Source: Cranoglanis bouderius (taxonomy: Eukaryota; Chordata; Actinopteri; Siluriformes; Cranoglanididae). From it: DNA of 64,000 bases. Below the pieces are notes generated by a model. That model was given only the letters and a program-made list of their open reading frames with translations. It searched no databases and had not been told where the DNA came from. Positions 12,301-20,881 of this stretch are shown here, piece by piece; position 1 is the first letter of the stretch, and the number at the start of each line of letters is the position of its first letter. The position numbers were made by a program, and so were the translations under genes. The stretch is from positions 6,526,501 through 6,590,500 of the forward strand of contig CM042551.1 of NCBI GenBank assembly GCA_023630585.1. Direction: 5' to 3'.

Positions 12301-13494
12301 AATAAACAATTAAAATGAGAGGAAATGAAAAACTGAAGTTAAAACATATGTTTTAAGACATTTTTTACTGGTGCTGGAGACTTTGGCAGGATGTGAATTC
12401 CACTGTAGTGCAGTAACTAGAAACAGCTCTGCAATTGACTTTTGTGGATGCATTTTTAGAAAAAAAAAAAAAAAAAAAGGTTTAATCTAAAAACCTAAGG
12501 AGTTAATGTGTTTGTCCCCTTTGGGGGAACTCACATGGTTCTATGTACAGTAAAACCTTACAACAGAGCGTTTTACTGTAAAAAAGGGTTCCAAATGGAA
12601 ACACATTACAAAGTTATGAACACTACTTCCAAAAAAAAAAAAAAAAAAAACTTGAGGAAGCTTTTTTTTTTTGAGATTGTAATAAGCGTACATACATACA
12701 TCAGGCAGTGTGCTAAATATGTATGTGCACCCTTACAACTAATAAATACTCAAATACTAATAAAAGGACTTCAATATATAAGATCAATTCTGGATGCCAC
12801 AGGAAGCCAGTGTAATCCTGATTATGCTGCTATACTCTAAAGTAAATCTAAAGATTTAAGTCTAAATGCTATAAAAGAAAAAGGAAAGGTTTTAAGCTTT
12901 TCATCTTTCTCACTCTTCTGTTCTCTCTCTCTCTCACTCAGATGATCCTGTTCTCAGCATGCTGCATTTGCGGCCTGATTGGAGGAATCCTGAACTTTCA
13001 GTTTGTGCGGGCGCTGGTGAAGCGTCCCGGCACGGTGCGTTCGCTGAACATGGCCGCCATGTCTCTGGCCTGCCTGGGGATCAGCAGCTGCACCCTGTCC
13101 ACGTGGCTGACGTGCCGGCTGGCCAGCAGCGAGCAGCAGCGCATGTTCCTGGAGCGCGAGCACTCGCTGCATCACTCGCACGAGATGGCAGAGAAGGTAG
13201 AGGAGGAACGGAAGAGAGGAGAGCACAGTCCGGGTGTTTCTCAGTGTCTCAGCGTAGGCTTGCACTTGTTTCTCAGAGATTTGTTATGGTGACTGACAGC
13301 TCTGTGTGTGTGGGTGTAAAAAATAGATAGTTCCTGTCTCAACCTTAGTGGAGATCCTTACTTGATGCATTTTATATAATCAGGCCTCTCCCTGATCGTC
13401 CTGTTCTCTCTCTTTTTCCAAACAGGAAGTAATGGATAACTCCAGCAATGGCATCCCACAAATCACATGCAACAGTCGGAGCGAATCGCTGTGA
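3347..13494 (+). CDS. Transmembrane protein 196 (four coding exons)
   Basis: The predicted 181-residue protein is assembled from exons 3347-3511, 5318-5374, 12942-13196 and 13426-13494, all in phase 0 with GT-AG borders. It matches my recollection of vertebrate TMEM196 across its length, including SPVWSGV at the end of exon 1, FLVCGLCGMLCA in exon 2 and LEREHSLHHSHEMAEK at the end of exon 3. Four hydrophobic segments are visible near residues 9-30, 52-67, 75-94 and 108-131, so it is a small four-pass membrane protein. The ATG at 3347 gives the family's usual MCSS-like start. The molecular function of TMEM196 is poorly known. The C-terminal exon is the least conserved part. Its position next to polr1f, ferd3l and twist1 supports orthology. 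Whether it is the a or b teleost copy is not resolved. Confidence 0.93.
3512..5317. other. tmem196 intron 1
   Basis: AT-rich intron from the GTACGT donor to a TTCTAG acceptor. Near 3540-3980 there is an imperfectly repeated block (CGTCAGTTTAATAACCATTA-like, at about 3565, 3685, 3850 and 3957), suggesting a decayed local duplication of about 110-160 bp. A MITE occupies 4465-4736. No other coding sequence is seen. Confidence 0.75.
4465..4736. mobile_element. MITE with CACTAAGA / TCTAAGAGTG ends
   Basis: The left end reads TACACTAAGAAAAAATAG and the right end TTTCTTTCTAAGAGTGTA, an inverted pair flanked by TA. Internal matching blocks (GGTACA motifs, AACCTTTCCCTGTTGCTGTG against AGCAACAAGGAAAGGTACAC) extend the inverted repeat. 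A second, more decayed copy lies at 61765-61982. There is no coding capacity. Confidence 0.65.
5318..5374 (+). CDS. tmem196 coding exon 2 (57 bp)
   Basis: The exon encodes FLVCGLCGMLCARKRTGLV, most of the second membrane segment and the following basic turn. It has a TTCTAG acceptor and a GTGAGT donor and is exactly 19 codons. Confidence 0.9.
5430..5950 (-). repeat. Dispersed repeat family C, inverted copy
   Basis: Shared blocks are ATTCCTCTTATACCACAGCA, GGAGACTCCTTCTAAAT and TGTTATAGAAAATTAATCAA, also found at 52310-52905. Reverse-complement copies lie at 22998-23425, 46645-46774 and 50890-51205. The blocks appear in the same relative order. No open frame or transposase motif was seen. The class is unknown; it may be a non-autonomous DNA transposon. 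Confidence 0.6.
6227..6440 (-). repeat. tRNA-derived SINE, family A
   Basis: This well-preserved copy contains CTTATCCAGAGCGACTTACA, a poly-T stretch (about 6279-6313), GGGCCTTGCTCAAGGGCCC and a terminal CTGAGCTACCACTGCCC. Reverse-complemented, the right end gives GGTAGCTCAGTGATTAAGAC (A-box-like) and then AGAGTTCAAACCCC (B-box-like), the promoter layout of a tRNA-derived SINE. Confidence 0.8.
7862..8946 (-). mobile_element. Degenerate Tc1-like transposon
   Basis: Terminal inverted repeats are visible: the left begins AGTCACCTACGAAACTATTG and the right ends CAGTAGTTTCAGGATCACT. Both include TTGAGATCAAAAGATG(G/A)ATA further in. Flanking TA is suggested on the left (TATAGTC). A broken minus-strand transposase lies between them. 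Confidence 0.8.
8170..8605 (-). pseudogene. Tc1-like transposase remnant
   Basis: Two overlapping frames carry family signatures. One has KHGGGSVMAWACMAASGTG, the other QQDNDPKHTANSTKDF and WPSQSPDLKPIEQ. The second catalytic Asp (DNDPKH) and the third acidic residue (PIEQ) are present. The N-terminal DNA-binding region and the first catalytic Asp segment are lost or unrecognisable, and the two pieces are in different frames. The copy cannot encode a working enzyme. Confidence 0.85.
9683..10037. mobile_element. Fold-back MITE with CACTG ends
   Basis: The 355-bp element begins CACTGCAGGAAATGACATC and ends TTTTTCAGTG, flanked by TA on both sides. Long internal inverted segments match, for example CTTAGCAAGTGAAAATATC with its complement near 9995-10010, and AGTATTTCCTAT with ATAGAAAATACT. 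The single strand would fold into a long hairpin. A (GTT)n expansion interrupts the right arm. No coding sequence. Confidence 0.75.
10862..11032 (-). repeat. tRNA-derived SINE, family A, decayed copy
   Basis: It shares CTTATCCAGAGC, the GGGTTAAGGCTTG segment, TTTGAACTC and a terminal CACTGAGCCACC with the other family A copies. A small (TTGC)n expansion lies near 10928-10940. The head is on the right, so it reads on the minus strand. Confidence 0.7.
12000..12840. repeat. Decayed interspersed repeat
   Basis: The stretch contains phrases I associate with a common teleost dispersed repeat: AAAGTGCTTTACAGGGAAAG, GGATGTGAATTCCACTGTAG and CAGGAAGCCAGTGTAATCC. Poly-A runs occur at about 12460-12478 and 12630-12650. 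No complete frame survives. Identification is from memory only. Confidence 0.35.
12942..13196 (+). CDS. tmem196 coding exon 3
   Basis: This 255-bp exon encodes residues 75-159: membrane segment 3 (MILFSACCICGLIGGILNF), a basic loop, membrane segment 4 (LNMAAMSLACLGISSCTLS) and a charged, His-rich tail. It is GC-rich compared with the surrounding intron. The donor is GAGAAG|GTAGAG. Confidence 0.93.
13197..13425. other. tmem196 intron 3
   Basis: A short 229-bp intron from GTAGAG to AACAG. The exon 3 frame reads on into it until a stop shortly after, which could give an alternative C-terminus if the intron were retained. Confidence 0.7.
13426..13494 (+). CDS. tmem196 terminal coding exon
   Basis: It encodes EVMDNSSNGIPQITCNSRSE followed by Ser-Leu and TGA. 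The Asn-rich C-terminus resembles the last exon of the family in pattern (acidic start, SNG, then Pro-Gln) but not closely, so this exon is slightly less certain than the others. Confidence 0.8.
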   Translation, partial: EVMDNSSNGIPQITCNSRSESL

Positions 13495-13991
13495 CAAGCT
13501 TTGTGTGTCACTTTGATGACTTTGCACCCTCATTAGGAATGATGTTATGGGGCTGATGGTCATCTGCAGGACATTTCCTGCACACAGCAGGCCCTAAGAT
13601 ACTTAATGGTACTGTGGCAAAAAAAAAAAAGAGAGAGATCATCTCTGTGGATTGAACACCAATCAGCATTCAAGGACATGATGCCTCAGGAGTGTTCATT
13701 AGTGAGTGCAGAGTATTGTATCATTGAGCACAGAACATGCATGTAACCTTTACTTCCTTTCTCATATTATCCCTTTCCCTTCCTTAATGCATTGCTCCTG
13801 CATCTCTCCATTATTCCTACTGATTATGGGTTATGGGAATGATGAGTCTGCCTCTGAAATTGTCATGTACGGCATATTGAATGCTCAGACCTCAGATATA
13901 CAAAATGCACAATGTAAAATGCTTGTACAAGAGAATTATTTATTGATTTACAGTATTTTTATATAGAGGCTTCATATAAAAATGAAATAAA
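13495..13991 (+). other. tmem196 3' UTR
   Basis: Sequence between the stop codon and the polyadenylation signal. It includes a short poly-A run at about 13618-13631. The small open frame at 13706-13966 has no recognisable product. Confidence 0.6.
13986..13991 (+). terminator. tmem196 polyadenylation signal
   Basis: Canonical AATAAA about 490 bp after the tmem196 stop codon, followed by a TTG/TCTTTG-rich stretch that fits a downstream element. Confidence 0.65.
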
Positions 13992-14026
13992 AAGATTGAA
14001 ATGCACCTTGTCTTTGCTTGATTATG

Positions 14027-14027
<1 letters not shown>

Positions 14028-14085
<58 letters not shown>
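14028..14085. repeat. (CA)n microsatellite
   Basis: About 29 CA units just after the inferred tmem196 polyadenylation site. Confidence 0.96.
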
Positions 14086-14087
<2 letters not shown>

Positions 14088-15074
14088 GGTATTTCCATTG
14101 ATTTGTATTACTGTAGATAAATAATGCTATACATCAAAACCCCAAGGTGTCCCAAGGGTAATTATTAGGTTCTTTTAGTTTTTTAAATAAACAAACAAAA
14201 AAATCCTAATGAGGACCAGCCAAAAATCCCTAGAAGGTCAAAACTATCATATACTCCTATCATTTGGTCTGGAGATAAAAACACTGGTACTGTTAGGCAG
14301 CAATGTGACTTGTGTGTTGCCATAGCTAAATAATACTATCTCAAATTTTAACCTCAATATCCAATAGGAATATATATCTTTTCTTCATCTTCTCCTGTAA
14401 TTATTTGATTAAAATATATATATTTTTAAATAATAATAATGCTTCTTTTCTACAAAATGACTGACTAAATTATGTAACTTCCCACAAAGAGCTAAACACA
14501 CAATCACACACACACAAACAGAAATACATGGACATACTCTACACACACATCACACACCACAGTTTGCTTGCATCACTTTTATAGTCAGTCAGTACGATTT
14601 CACAGCTGTGTGTGCTATGTGTTGTGCGTGTTTCATGTAGTATGACCACTACGTTGACTGACTGAAAGCCTGCTTGTGTGTTACATCTATCACTGTCCAT
14701 TAAATATAAACTCACTTTATTGCATTTACATGATTGCCTGCTTTCTGACCTTCAGTGGTCCCTCTGAGTCTGACACTGAGTCTGCTCCCGAGGGTCAGTA
14801 CATCCATGTACACATTTTCCAGACAGTCTAATCCAGGGTAAGGACATAAAAAACAAGCAAACAGCAGAAGGTAAAGTAATATGCATGCATGAAGAATGTT
14901 AATGGGTTAATAAGCTAAAACTAACAACCTGAAGACAAGAGTCTTGTAGTAGCTTGATGGAGTGCAGGTGTATGAGTCTGAAATGGTGAGTCTATTCACC
15001 CACCCAGAGCCCTCCACGCCATTTAGAATTTAAAAAAAAAAAAATTTAACTGTGACAAGTCATGCAACTTCTGT
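14086..15074. other. Intergenic, tmem196 to polr1f
   Basis: AT-rich sequence with CA-rich patches near 14500-14560. No gene, RNA or clear transposon is recognised. Confidence 0.5.
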
Positions 15075-15371
15075 CCATCTATCCATTTTCTATACTGCTT
15101 ATCCTACACTGGGGTGCAGGGGAGCTCGGGGGAGCTCGGGGCACAAGGGTGGGGGACACCCTGGACGGGGTGCCAACCCATCACAGCGCACAATCTCACA
15201 CACACGTCACACACTACTGAGAATTTGGAAATGCCAATCAGCATACAGCACATGTCTTTGGACTGAGGGAGGAAACTGGAGGAAACCCCCGAAGCACAGG
15301 GAGAACCTGCAAACTCTGTGCACACAGGGCAGAGGAAGGATGTGAACCCCCAACCCCGGAGTTGTGCAACT
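15075..15371 (-). repeat. tRNA-derived SINE, family B
   Basis: Typical blocks are ATCCATTTTCTATACTGCTT, AATTTGGAAATGCCAATCAG, CATGTCTTTGGACTG and GTGTGAACCCCCAACCCC near the right end. Copies or fragments occur at 22650-22994, 29121-29302, 31325-31580, 48503-48720 and 48990-49275. In the better-preserved opposite-strand copy the head carries a B-box-like GGTTCAATTCC. The head is on the right here. Confidence 0.75.
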
Positions 15372-15395
15372 TGTGTCAAGATAAATTAGTTATAT

Positions 15396-15427
<32 letters not shown>

Positions 15428-15428
15428 A
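15396..15428. repeat. (AAAT)n microsatellite
   Basis: About eight AAAT units. Confidence 0.9.
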
Positions 15429-15542
15429 GATGAAAATAAACCCAACGTGTGTGTGGCGGGGGTTTAATTTCTTTTCCTCAAGTCCACGTTTCTTAAGAAG
15501 CATCAAAGAAACATGTTTAAGCCCGTTTCTGTCTCCTCCTCT

Positions 15543-15555
15543 CCGCTAGGTGGCG
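15543..15555 (+). promoter_or_regulatory. CTCF-like motif upstream of polr1f
   Basis: CCGCTAGGTGGCG fits the CTCF core consensus closely and lies about 77-89 bp upstream of the polr1f start codon, so near its transcription start. The motif is seen; binding is inferred. Confidence 0.45.
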
Positions 15556-15631
15556 AGAAATCCCACTGAACCTTTGTTTTCATTAACACGAAGAAACAAA
15601 CCACGTGTTTCCGTCCCAAAGTTTAGGCAAC

Positions 15632-15909
15632 ATGGCCAACCTGGAGCAGACAGATGATGACCCGAAACTAAGTGTAACCTCGACAGACAAGTCCGCGGTG
15701 TTAAAGCCAGCTCCGGCTCGTAATGCTTTCGTGGTTACGTGTCCGATCCCGAGTTTCGCGGACGCGCGTGAGCTCGTGCCGGTGCCGTATTCGTGTCTCG
15801 TGCTGCATACACACCGCAGACACATCGCTCTGCCGCCCATGTACCTGAACAAGAAGAGGAGCGGAATCCAGCAAGAACTCAACGCTGACCTTTTAAAGTA
15901 CTCCAACAG
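15632..15909 (+). CDS. polr1f coding exon 1
   Basis: Residues 1-92 plus two bases of Ser93. The donor is AACAG|GTAACT. The exon is GC-richer than its flanks and encodes the conserved CLVLHTHRRHIALPPMYLN stretch. Confidence 0.93.
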
Positions 15910-16197
15910 GTAACTGATGTTTTTCGTGTTTGGGACAGAAGCTGTCGTGAGCAATGTCTCAGATCTCAGTTCTCAAGACCTCCCGACCTGCAGATAGTGT
16001 TTGGGGTTTAAATCAGGAGTTTTTGACTCAAACTTTTTGCAGTCCCAGTCCTATTTATCTGTATAAATAAACTACATAGACCCCCCCCAGTACAGATTAA
16101 TTTCAGGAACATTATTTAAATGTGTGCAGTAGGGCTGGACCATATGACCAAAATATATCACAATATGCATCACGATATTTAGGTTTATCAAACTGCC

Positions 16198-16250
<53 letters not shown>

Positions 16251-19021
16251 GTGCTATACTTAAATTAAAACTCAAGAACAATGGTAGTTCAGTGAAACTT
16301 TTCTTTAATGTCTACAGTATGAAATGATTTAACACTGATGGGCAGGAAACAAATTCTGTTTTTAAAAATCTGAAAAAACATTTTGCAGTAAAAAAAAAAA
16401 AAAGAGAGGTAATAATAATAATAATAATAATAATTCCAATTAAATGAGTTGTCCACTCTGCCAAAATGGTTATAATGGGAATTGTATTGGTTTTTGTGGA
16501 AACTGTATTAGTCCCTGTGGGTCTCTCCCCATTTCCAGCCCTACTGATAAGGACCAGTAATGGTTGTAATGGTTTTAATGGTTAACAGCTGTTGGTTTGT
16601 AATGGTTTTTGTGGTGGAAACCATTAGAATTTCTGTGAAGGTTTCTATAGGGTTTTTTTTTTCCAGCAGGGCAATCAGACTTTTACTTTTTGTTTTAAAA
16701 ATAACTAAATAAAAATGTTGAAAAAAGATATCACAACAGCCATTGATCTTTTTAAGAAAAGTGCATTGTGGCGTAATTTATCTCGATATCAGTTATATCG
16801 TCACATCAGCCAGCCCTAATTTTTCCTATGTATTAGAGCCACAGCCCTTTTTTATTTCTAAACAGTCCAGTTACAGATCACACAGTAGGTTCAAGTTGAT
16901 ATTATTATTTATAAGGCTAATTGTTTTGTTTGTGTGTTGAATTATTGAGGTTTGGATTAAACCTATTCAATACAACTGACCAGTAAAATAAGCTCATAAT
17001 TATTTTATAACTTTGATAATGGTGGGTTGTGATTTCTACTTCTGTAGCTAAATTTTAAAAAAAAGACTTAACAGACCCCACTTTGTGAACCACTGCTTTA
17101 TTTAAAAGAAAAAAAACAAACAAACGAAAAACTGTTTCGAGGTTAGTTTTGCGCAGTCCTGGATTACTTGTTTGTATCATAAATCACACTCTGTTTCCTA
17201 TTCTGAAACGTGTATTAGGGTTGTTTTGTTTCCTCAAGACCAGGGCTCTTGGACTTTTTACCCGGAGTAAAAAAAAAAAATCAAGGATGCCTCCGTACAT
17301 ATTTATTTTACAGGCAATCTTTTAAAAAATAGGTGCATTATTTAATTGTCTACTATAATATTGTGTTTGTTTATTAGTGGATGAGAGTTTAATTTCTGAA
17401 CTTTTTTTTATTGTCACTCCAGGTGGCATTATTTATAGGCATTTGAACACTTTGGGATGTGCTGTTATAAAAGTGTTGGAAATTTTGGGTTGGAAACTTT
17501 GAGCAGTTTCTTGGTCACAGGCCGAAGGACTTGAGGAGGCATTAAAATACAGTATGAGTAAGCATCCGTGGTCTCGTATTTACAATTCACCTCTAACTGA
17601 TGTCTCTCTTCACTGTCCCGCAGTTTCAAAGGTGTGCCTTTGGCTTATGATGGCATCAAAATTATAGGACATCACGGGGACATTTTCGATGACCAAGGCT
17701 ACATTCACTTAAACATCGAGGCATCGTTTGTGATATTCAAGCCGAAGAAAAGAGAAATACTCACGGTGAGTGTGTGTACTTGTACTTTTATGTCCTGTTT
17801 TAATATACACATTGACATTTAATCAACAAGTTTAAGATCAATTTAAAAAAATAATAATTTAATAGTTTTGAAGCACCATAGTGAGTGCCACCAATCAGAA
17901 TAATTTTAGCCTCATTCAGGTTATGAAAAGGGAAATCTGCTGTCTGTTCTTTAAAATATTAAAGGGTATGTGTTATATCTGTATAATGTAGGGTGTGATA
18001 AATAAAATCGGTGTGGGCCATGTGGGCTGCCTGGTGCACGGCTGCTTTAATGCCAGCGTGGTGAAGCCAGCTCAGCTCACTACTGAGCAGTGGAGAGACT
18101 CAGGGCTGAAGCTGGGGGAGAGCCTGAAGTTCGAGGTGTGTCAGCTGGACGCTGATGTGGCTGGAGTTCTGCTGATCAGAGGAAGACTGGAAAAATCCAG
18201 GTATAGTTACATTTATGAAGTGTGATCAGATTTAGAGCTCTCAGAATGAATCCCAGGGAAAACTCCACATTTATCTCTTGTGTCACAACACTATGGGTGT
18301 TTTCACATAAAGTCCGTTTTAAAAGAACCAAACCCAGTTCACTTAAAGTGAACCAGAAAGGGAACCAGCCGAAAGTGACCTCAGTCCTTTTGGTGTTCAC
18401 AATATAGTGGACTCAAAAGAGAACCCGGTTCTTTTTTTGGTCCTCTTCAGCATTGAAGTGATCTCAGACTCTTTCTTGTTCACACCACAACTTCATTAGA
18501 ACTCATTAGAACTACATTAGAACACTTCCGGCAGTGGTCTGAATACGGTTCGCTTTTCGGTCCTTTTAGGGGGGGGGTCTGAGATCACTCAGGTTGTTCA
18601 CATATACACGCTGAACCGCTCCAAGAGCGTTTGGAGGGCTCAAATGAACTAGGTCTGAAAACACCCTAAAAGAACATGTGGGGATATAGGGTTATGAGTA
18701 AATACATGTAATGTAAGTTCATATTTATTGTTAAAGCCTTTCATACATAAATAATTTAAATAAATGCATGAATTTTTTTTTTTTTTTTAAAAACAGCTGT
18801 TTTAATTACTTAACTTCGATTTCTATAAAAAAAATTTTTACTTTCACCTATATCACCTATATTAAAAAGTAAATGCATTTTTAGTGCAGAATTCATTGTA
18901 TGGATTTTGTCCATGTGTTGGAATACCATTAAGAAAGTACTATATCTTCAAACCTCTTTTTTAAATAAATAAATAAATAAATAAATAAAAAGCAAAGGTG
19001 TTCATTAAAGTGTGGCACTAT

Positions 19022-19060
<39 letters not shown>

Positions 19061-19079
19061 TTAGTTGTTAATTGTTTTT

Positions 19080-19114
<35 letters not shown>

Positions 19115-19626
19115 TTACGTAATTTGAATTTTGTATAGAAGGTTTATAACGCTATACCAGAGGCATGTTGCATTGGGAATAACTGATAGTCTAGAGAGCA
19201 ACAGAAATGAGAATAAAGGTTTATGTAAAATTACAGTAATGCTCTCAAGTCATTTGGAGGTTGTAATATTTTGAGATTAAGCTTTTTTTTAAATGTAATG
19301 CAGGAATAGGTTCAAATATAATGCAGCAATTCTCTTCTTAAATATAATTAAAGAACAAAGTATGTTTCCTAAAAGTGTTTTTCCGTGGCCGAATCTTTCT
19401 ATGACGCGTACACTCCAAAGTTTGCATACCCTTGCGAGGAATGACGATGTTTTTTATACCAATAAGACAGGTTAGTTTTCACAAATTTATTTGTGTTCTT
19501 TAATTAATACAAAAAACTGCTAAAATAGAGTATGTCAGGATATCAATATTGGGGAAAAAAATCTTTTCAGTTCCCTAACTTTCTAAACGTGCTATAGTAA
19601 ATATGCTTTGTAACTGCCTCCAACCT

Positions 19627-19718
<92 letters not shown>

Positions 19719-20742
19719 AACAGCTTTTGCATTTGTTTTGTTTGTTTTTGATGAATCGGATGGTTTTGCTTTTTTTAGATTGCTCACTTGTTGCAGGATG
19801 CATTCATATTTCTCTTTGCCTCTAACAGAACATGGGATTTACATGAAAAAATAGAGTGGGTACATAAAGAAAAATCTATTTAGAAACATGAGTTAAATGT
19901 TTGCTTGTGAAAGTGAACGTTTTCTCCTGGTTTTATGTGACACACACAGTGTGCAGTAGGTCTACCATTACTGATCATTTTGTATAACTTTATGTGCTCA
20001 TTAATATCCAAATGCCAAAATGCATTTGAATTCTAAATCTTTTAAGTAATTAAAAGATTAAGTAATTAAATGCAAAGGCATTCCATCAGCTCTGGTCTGT
20101 TTAATCAGAGCTAATTAAAAAAAAAATTGAAAAGAAAAAAGTTGTATTCTTGTCATCTGGATTTTCAGCCTGTTTTTAATATCAGTTGCCGTTTTAACTT
20201 CAGTAATTATGTGAACAGTGTTACCTGTGTCCCTGTGAGCTTCTAATATTTTTGTTTGAATCTATTTCAGGGTGGAGGAGCTTATTGCTTCCTTCAGCAG
20301 TACAGAAACAGGGCAAGATGAGACAGTGGAAGTGGCCACTGAAGCAGACTCTGTCATTACTGAAGACCCCTCTGAGAGCTCTGATGCTTCAAAGCTCAAG
20401 AAGAAAAAGAAGAAAAAGGACAAAGAAAGGGACAAGCAGGCTGTGGAGGAGGCAAACAGCAACCACACAGACGCGGCCGTGATTTATGACGTTAACGGTA
20501 ACCGAATGGAGGACGATTCTCACCCCAGCAGCTATCCAAAGGAGAAAAAGAAGAAAAAGAAAAAGGACAAAAAGCAGGAATCTGATGCTGAGCTGCCGTC
20601 CCCCAGCGCTGATCTCCCAGGCAGTGAATCAAGCGGATACATCAGTGATAAAAGCAGTAAAAAGAGAAAAGCGCAGGAGGATGGGCTCCTCCAAGAGGAA
20701 CCTGACATTCGTCCAGCTAAAAAGAAGAAAAAGATGAAGTGA
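15632..20742 (+). CDS. RNA polymerase I subunit RPA43 (TWISTNB), four exons
   Basis: The predicted 366-residue protein comes from exons 15632-15909, 17624-17765, 17992-18200 and 20271-20742. RPA43 is the Rpb7-like stalk subunit of RNA polymerase I, acts in the nucleolus and helps recruit initiation factor TIF-IA/Rrn3. Exons 1-2 (residues 1-140) carry the N-terminal Rpb7-like domain, with HRRHIALPPMYLNKKRSGIQ and LAYDGIKIIGHHGDIFDDQG. Exon 3 (141-209) begins the OB-fold region, with GHVGCLVHGCFNASV. Exon 4 is a highly charged tail with four Lys-rich clusters ending in PAKKKKKMK, which fits nucleolar localisation. The human protein is a little shorter (about 338 residues), the tail being the variable part. 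The name TWISTNB (Twist neighbour) reflects the linkage seen here. ATG at 15632 is chosen because it starts the conserved region; an in-frame GTG lies 27 bp upstream. Confidence 0.95.
15910..17623. other. polr1f intron 1
   Basis: A 1.7-kb intron with an (AC)n run at 16199-16247, a short (AAT)n near 16411-16433 and poly-A or poly-T tracts. The segments near 16120-16170 and 16780-16815 (GGGCTGGACCATATGACC and the complement-like ATATCGTCACATCAGCCAGCCC) suggest terminal repeats of an old MITE, but I cannot define it cleanly. Nothing coding is seen. Confidence 0.6.
16199..16247. repeat. (AC)n microsatellite
   Basis: About 24 AC units inside polr1f intron 1. Confidence 0.95.
17624..17765 (+). CDS. 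polr1f coding exon 2
   Basis: The first base completes Ser93. The exon encodes 47 further residues, including GVPLAYDGIKIIGHHGDIFD and SFVIFKPKKREILT. Borders are CCGCAG and ACG|GTGAGT. Confidence 0.93.
17992..18200 (+). CDS. polr1f coding exon 3
   Basis: Acceptor ATGTAG, donor CCAG|GTATAG. It encodes residues 141-209, with NKIGVGHVGCLVHGCFNASV and FEVCQLDADVAGVLLIRGRL, which match the RPA43 OB-fold segment. Confidence 0.93.
18295..18666. mobile_element. MITE with GGGTGTTTTC ends
   Basis: The left end GGGTGTTTTCACA and right end GAAAACACCC are inverted copies. Inside, GTCCGTTTTAAAAGAACC and the right-hand GAACTAGGTCTGAAAAC region extend the relationship, and GGTTC(T/G)-rich blocks are inverted relative to GAACC-rich blocks. 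Flanking bases are TAT on the left and TAA on the right, which would fit a three-base TWA-like target duplication (PIF/Harbinger style), but that class is inferred. Confidence 0.65.
19411..19540. mobile_element. Single Tc1-like terminal repeat remnant
   Basis: The sequence after a TA reads CACTCCAAAGTTTGCATACC and continues CTTGCGAGGAA, which resembles one end of a known type of teleost Tc1 element. I find no matching opposite end nearby. The right limit is approximate. Confidence 0.35.
19630..19716. repeat. (TG)n microsatellite
   Basis: More than 40 TG units inside polr1f intron 3. Cys-Val and Thr-His open frames here are artefacts. Confidence 0.97.
20271..20742 (+). CDS. polr1f terminal exon
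   Basis: It completes Arg210 and encodes residues 211-366. The segment is rich in Glu, Asp, Ser and Lys, with Lys clusters KLKKKKKKKDKERDK, EKKKKKKKDKK, SSKKRKAQ and PAKKKKKMK. The pattern, including SGYISDKSSKKRK near the end, matches the tail of vertebrate RPA43. Confidence 0.93.
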
Positions 20743-20812
20743 TGCTTGCTTTTATACTGTGACTTTAATTTTTAAAGTGCCTGGATGTGTTATTAGTAAT
20801 ATATCCTAATGC

Positions 20813-20818
20813 AATAAA
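20813..20818 (+). terminator. polr1f polyadenylation signal
   Basis: AATAAA 70 bp after the stop codon, implying a very short 3' UTR. Confidence 0.75.
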
Positions 20819-20867
20819 GGACAGATCACTCTGCCACAGGATATACAGTATATTTTCTCTTTTGTAA

Positions 20868-20881
20868 CAATAGGGGGCAGT
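20868..20881 (+). promoter_or_regulatory. CTCF-like motif downstream of polr1f
   Basis: CAATAGGGGGCAGT matches the core AGGGGGCAGT of the CTCF consensus, about 50 bp after the polr1f polyadenylation signal. Binding is inferred. Confidence 0.4.

Larger units (their letters stand above)
5375..12941. other. tmem196 intron 2 (7.6 kb), repeat-rich
   Basis: This large intron carries most of the gene's repeats: the interspersed repeat at 5430-5950, SINE copies at 6227-6440 and 10862-11032, a dead Tc1 at 7862-8946, a fold-back MITE at 9683-10037 and a decayed interspersed repeat near 12000-12840. The rest (6441-7861, 8947-9682, 10038-10861, 11033-11999) is AT-rich sequence with no recognisable exon. 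It ends in a polypyrimidine tract with CTCACTCAG. Confidence 0.7.
18201..20270. other. polr1f intron 3, repeat-rich
   Basis: The intron contains a MITE at 18295-18666, (AAAT)n at 18961-18989, (TTTA)n at 19020-19062, (TTA)n at 19082-19115, a possible Tc1 end at 19411-19540 and a long (TG)n at 19630-19716. It ends in TCTATTTCAG. No further exon is seen. Confidence 0.7.

Noticed and set aside
12454..12660. Processed retrocopy suggested by poly-A runs
   Set aside because: No upstream coding similarity and no target duplication; poly-A runs are common in this AT-rich intron.
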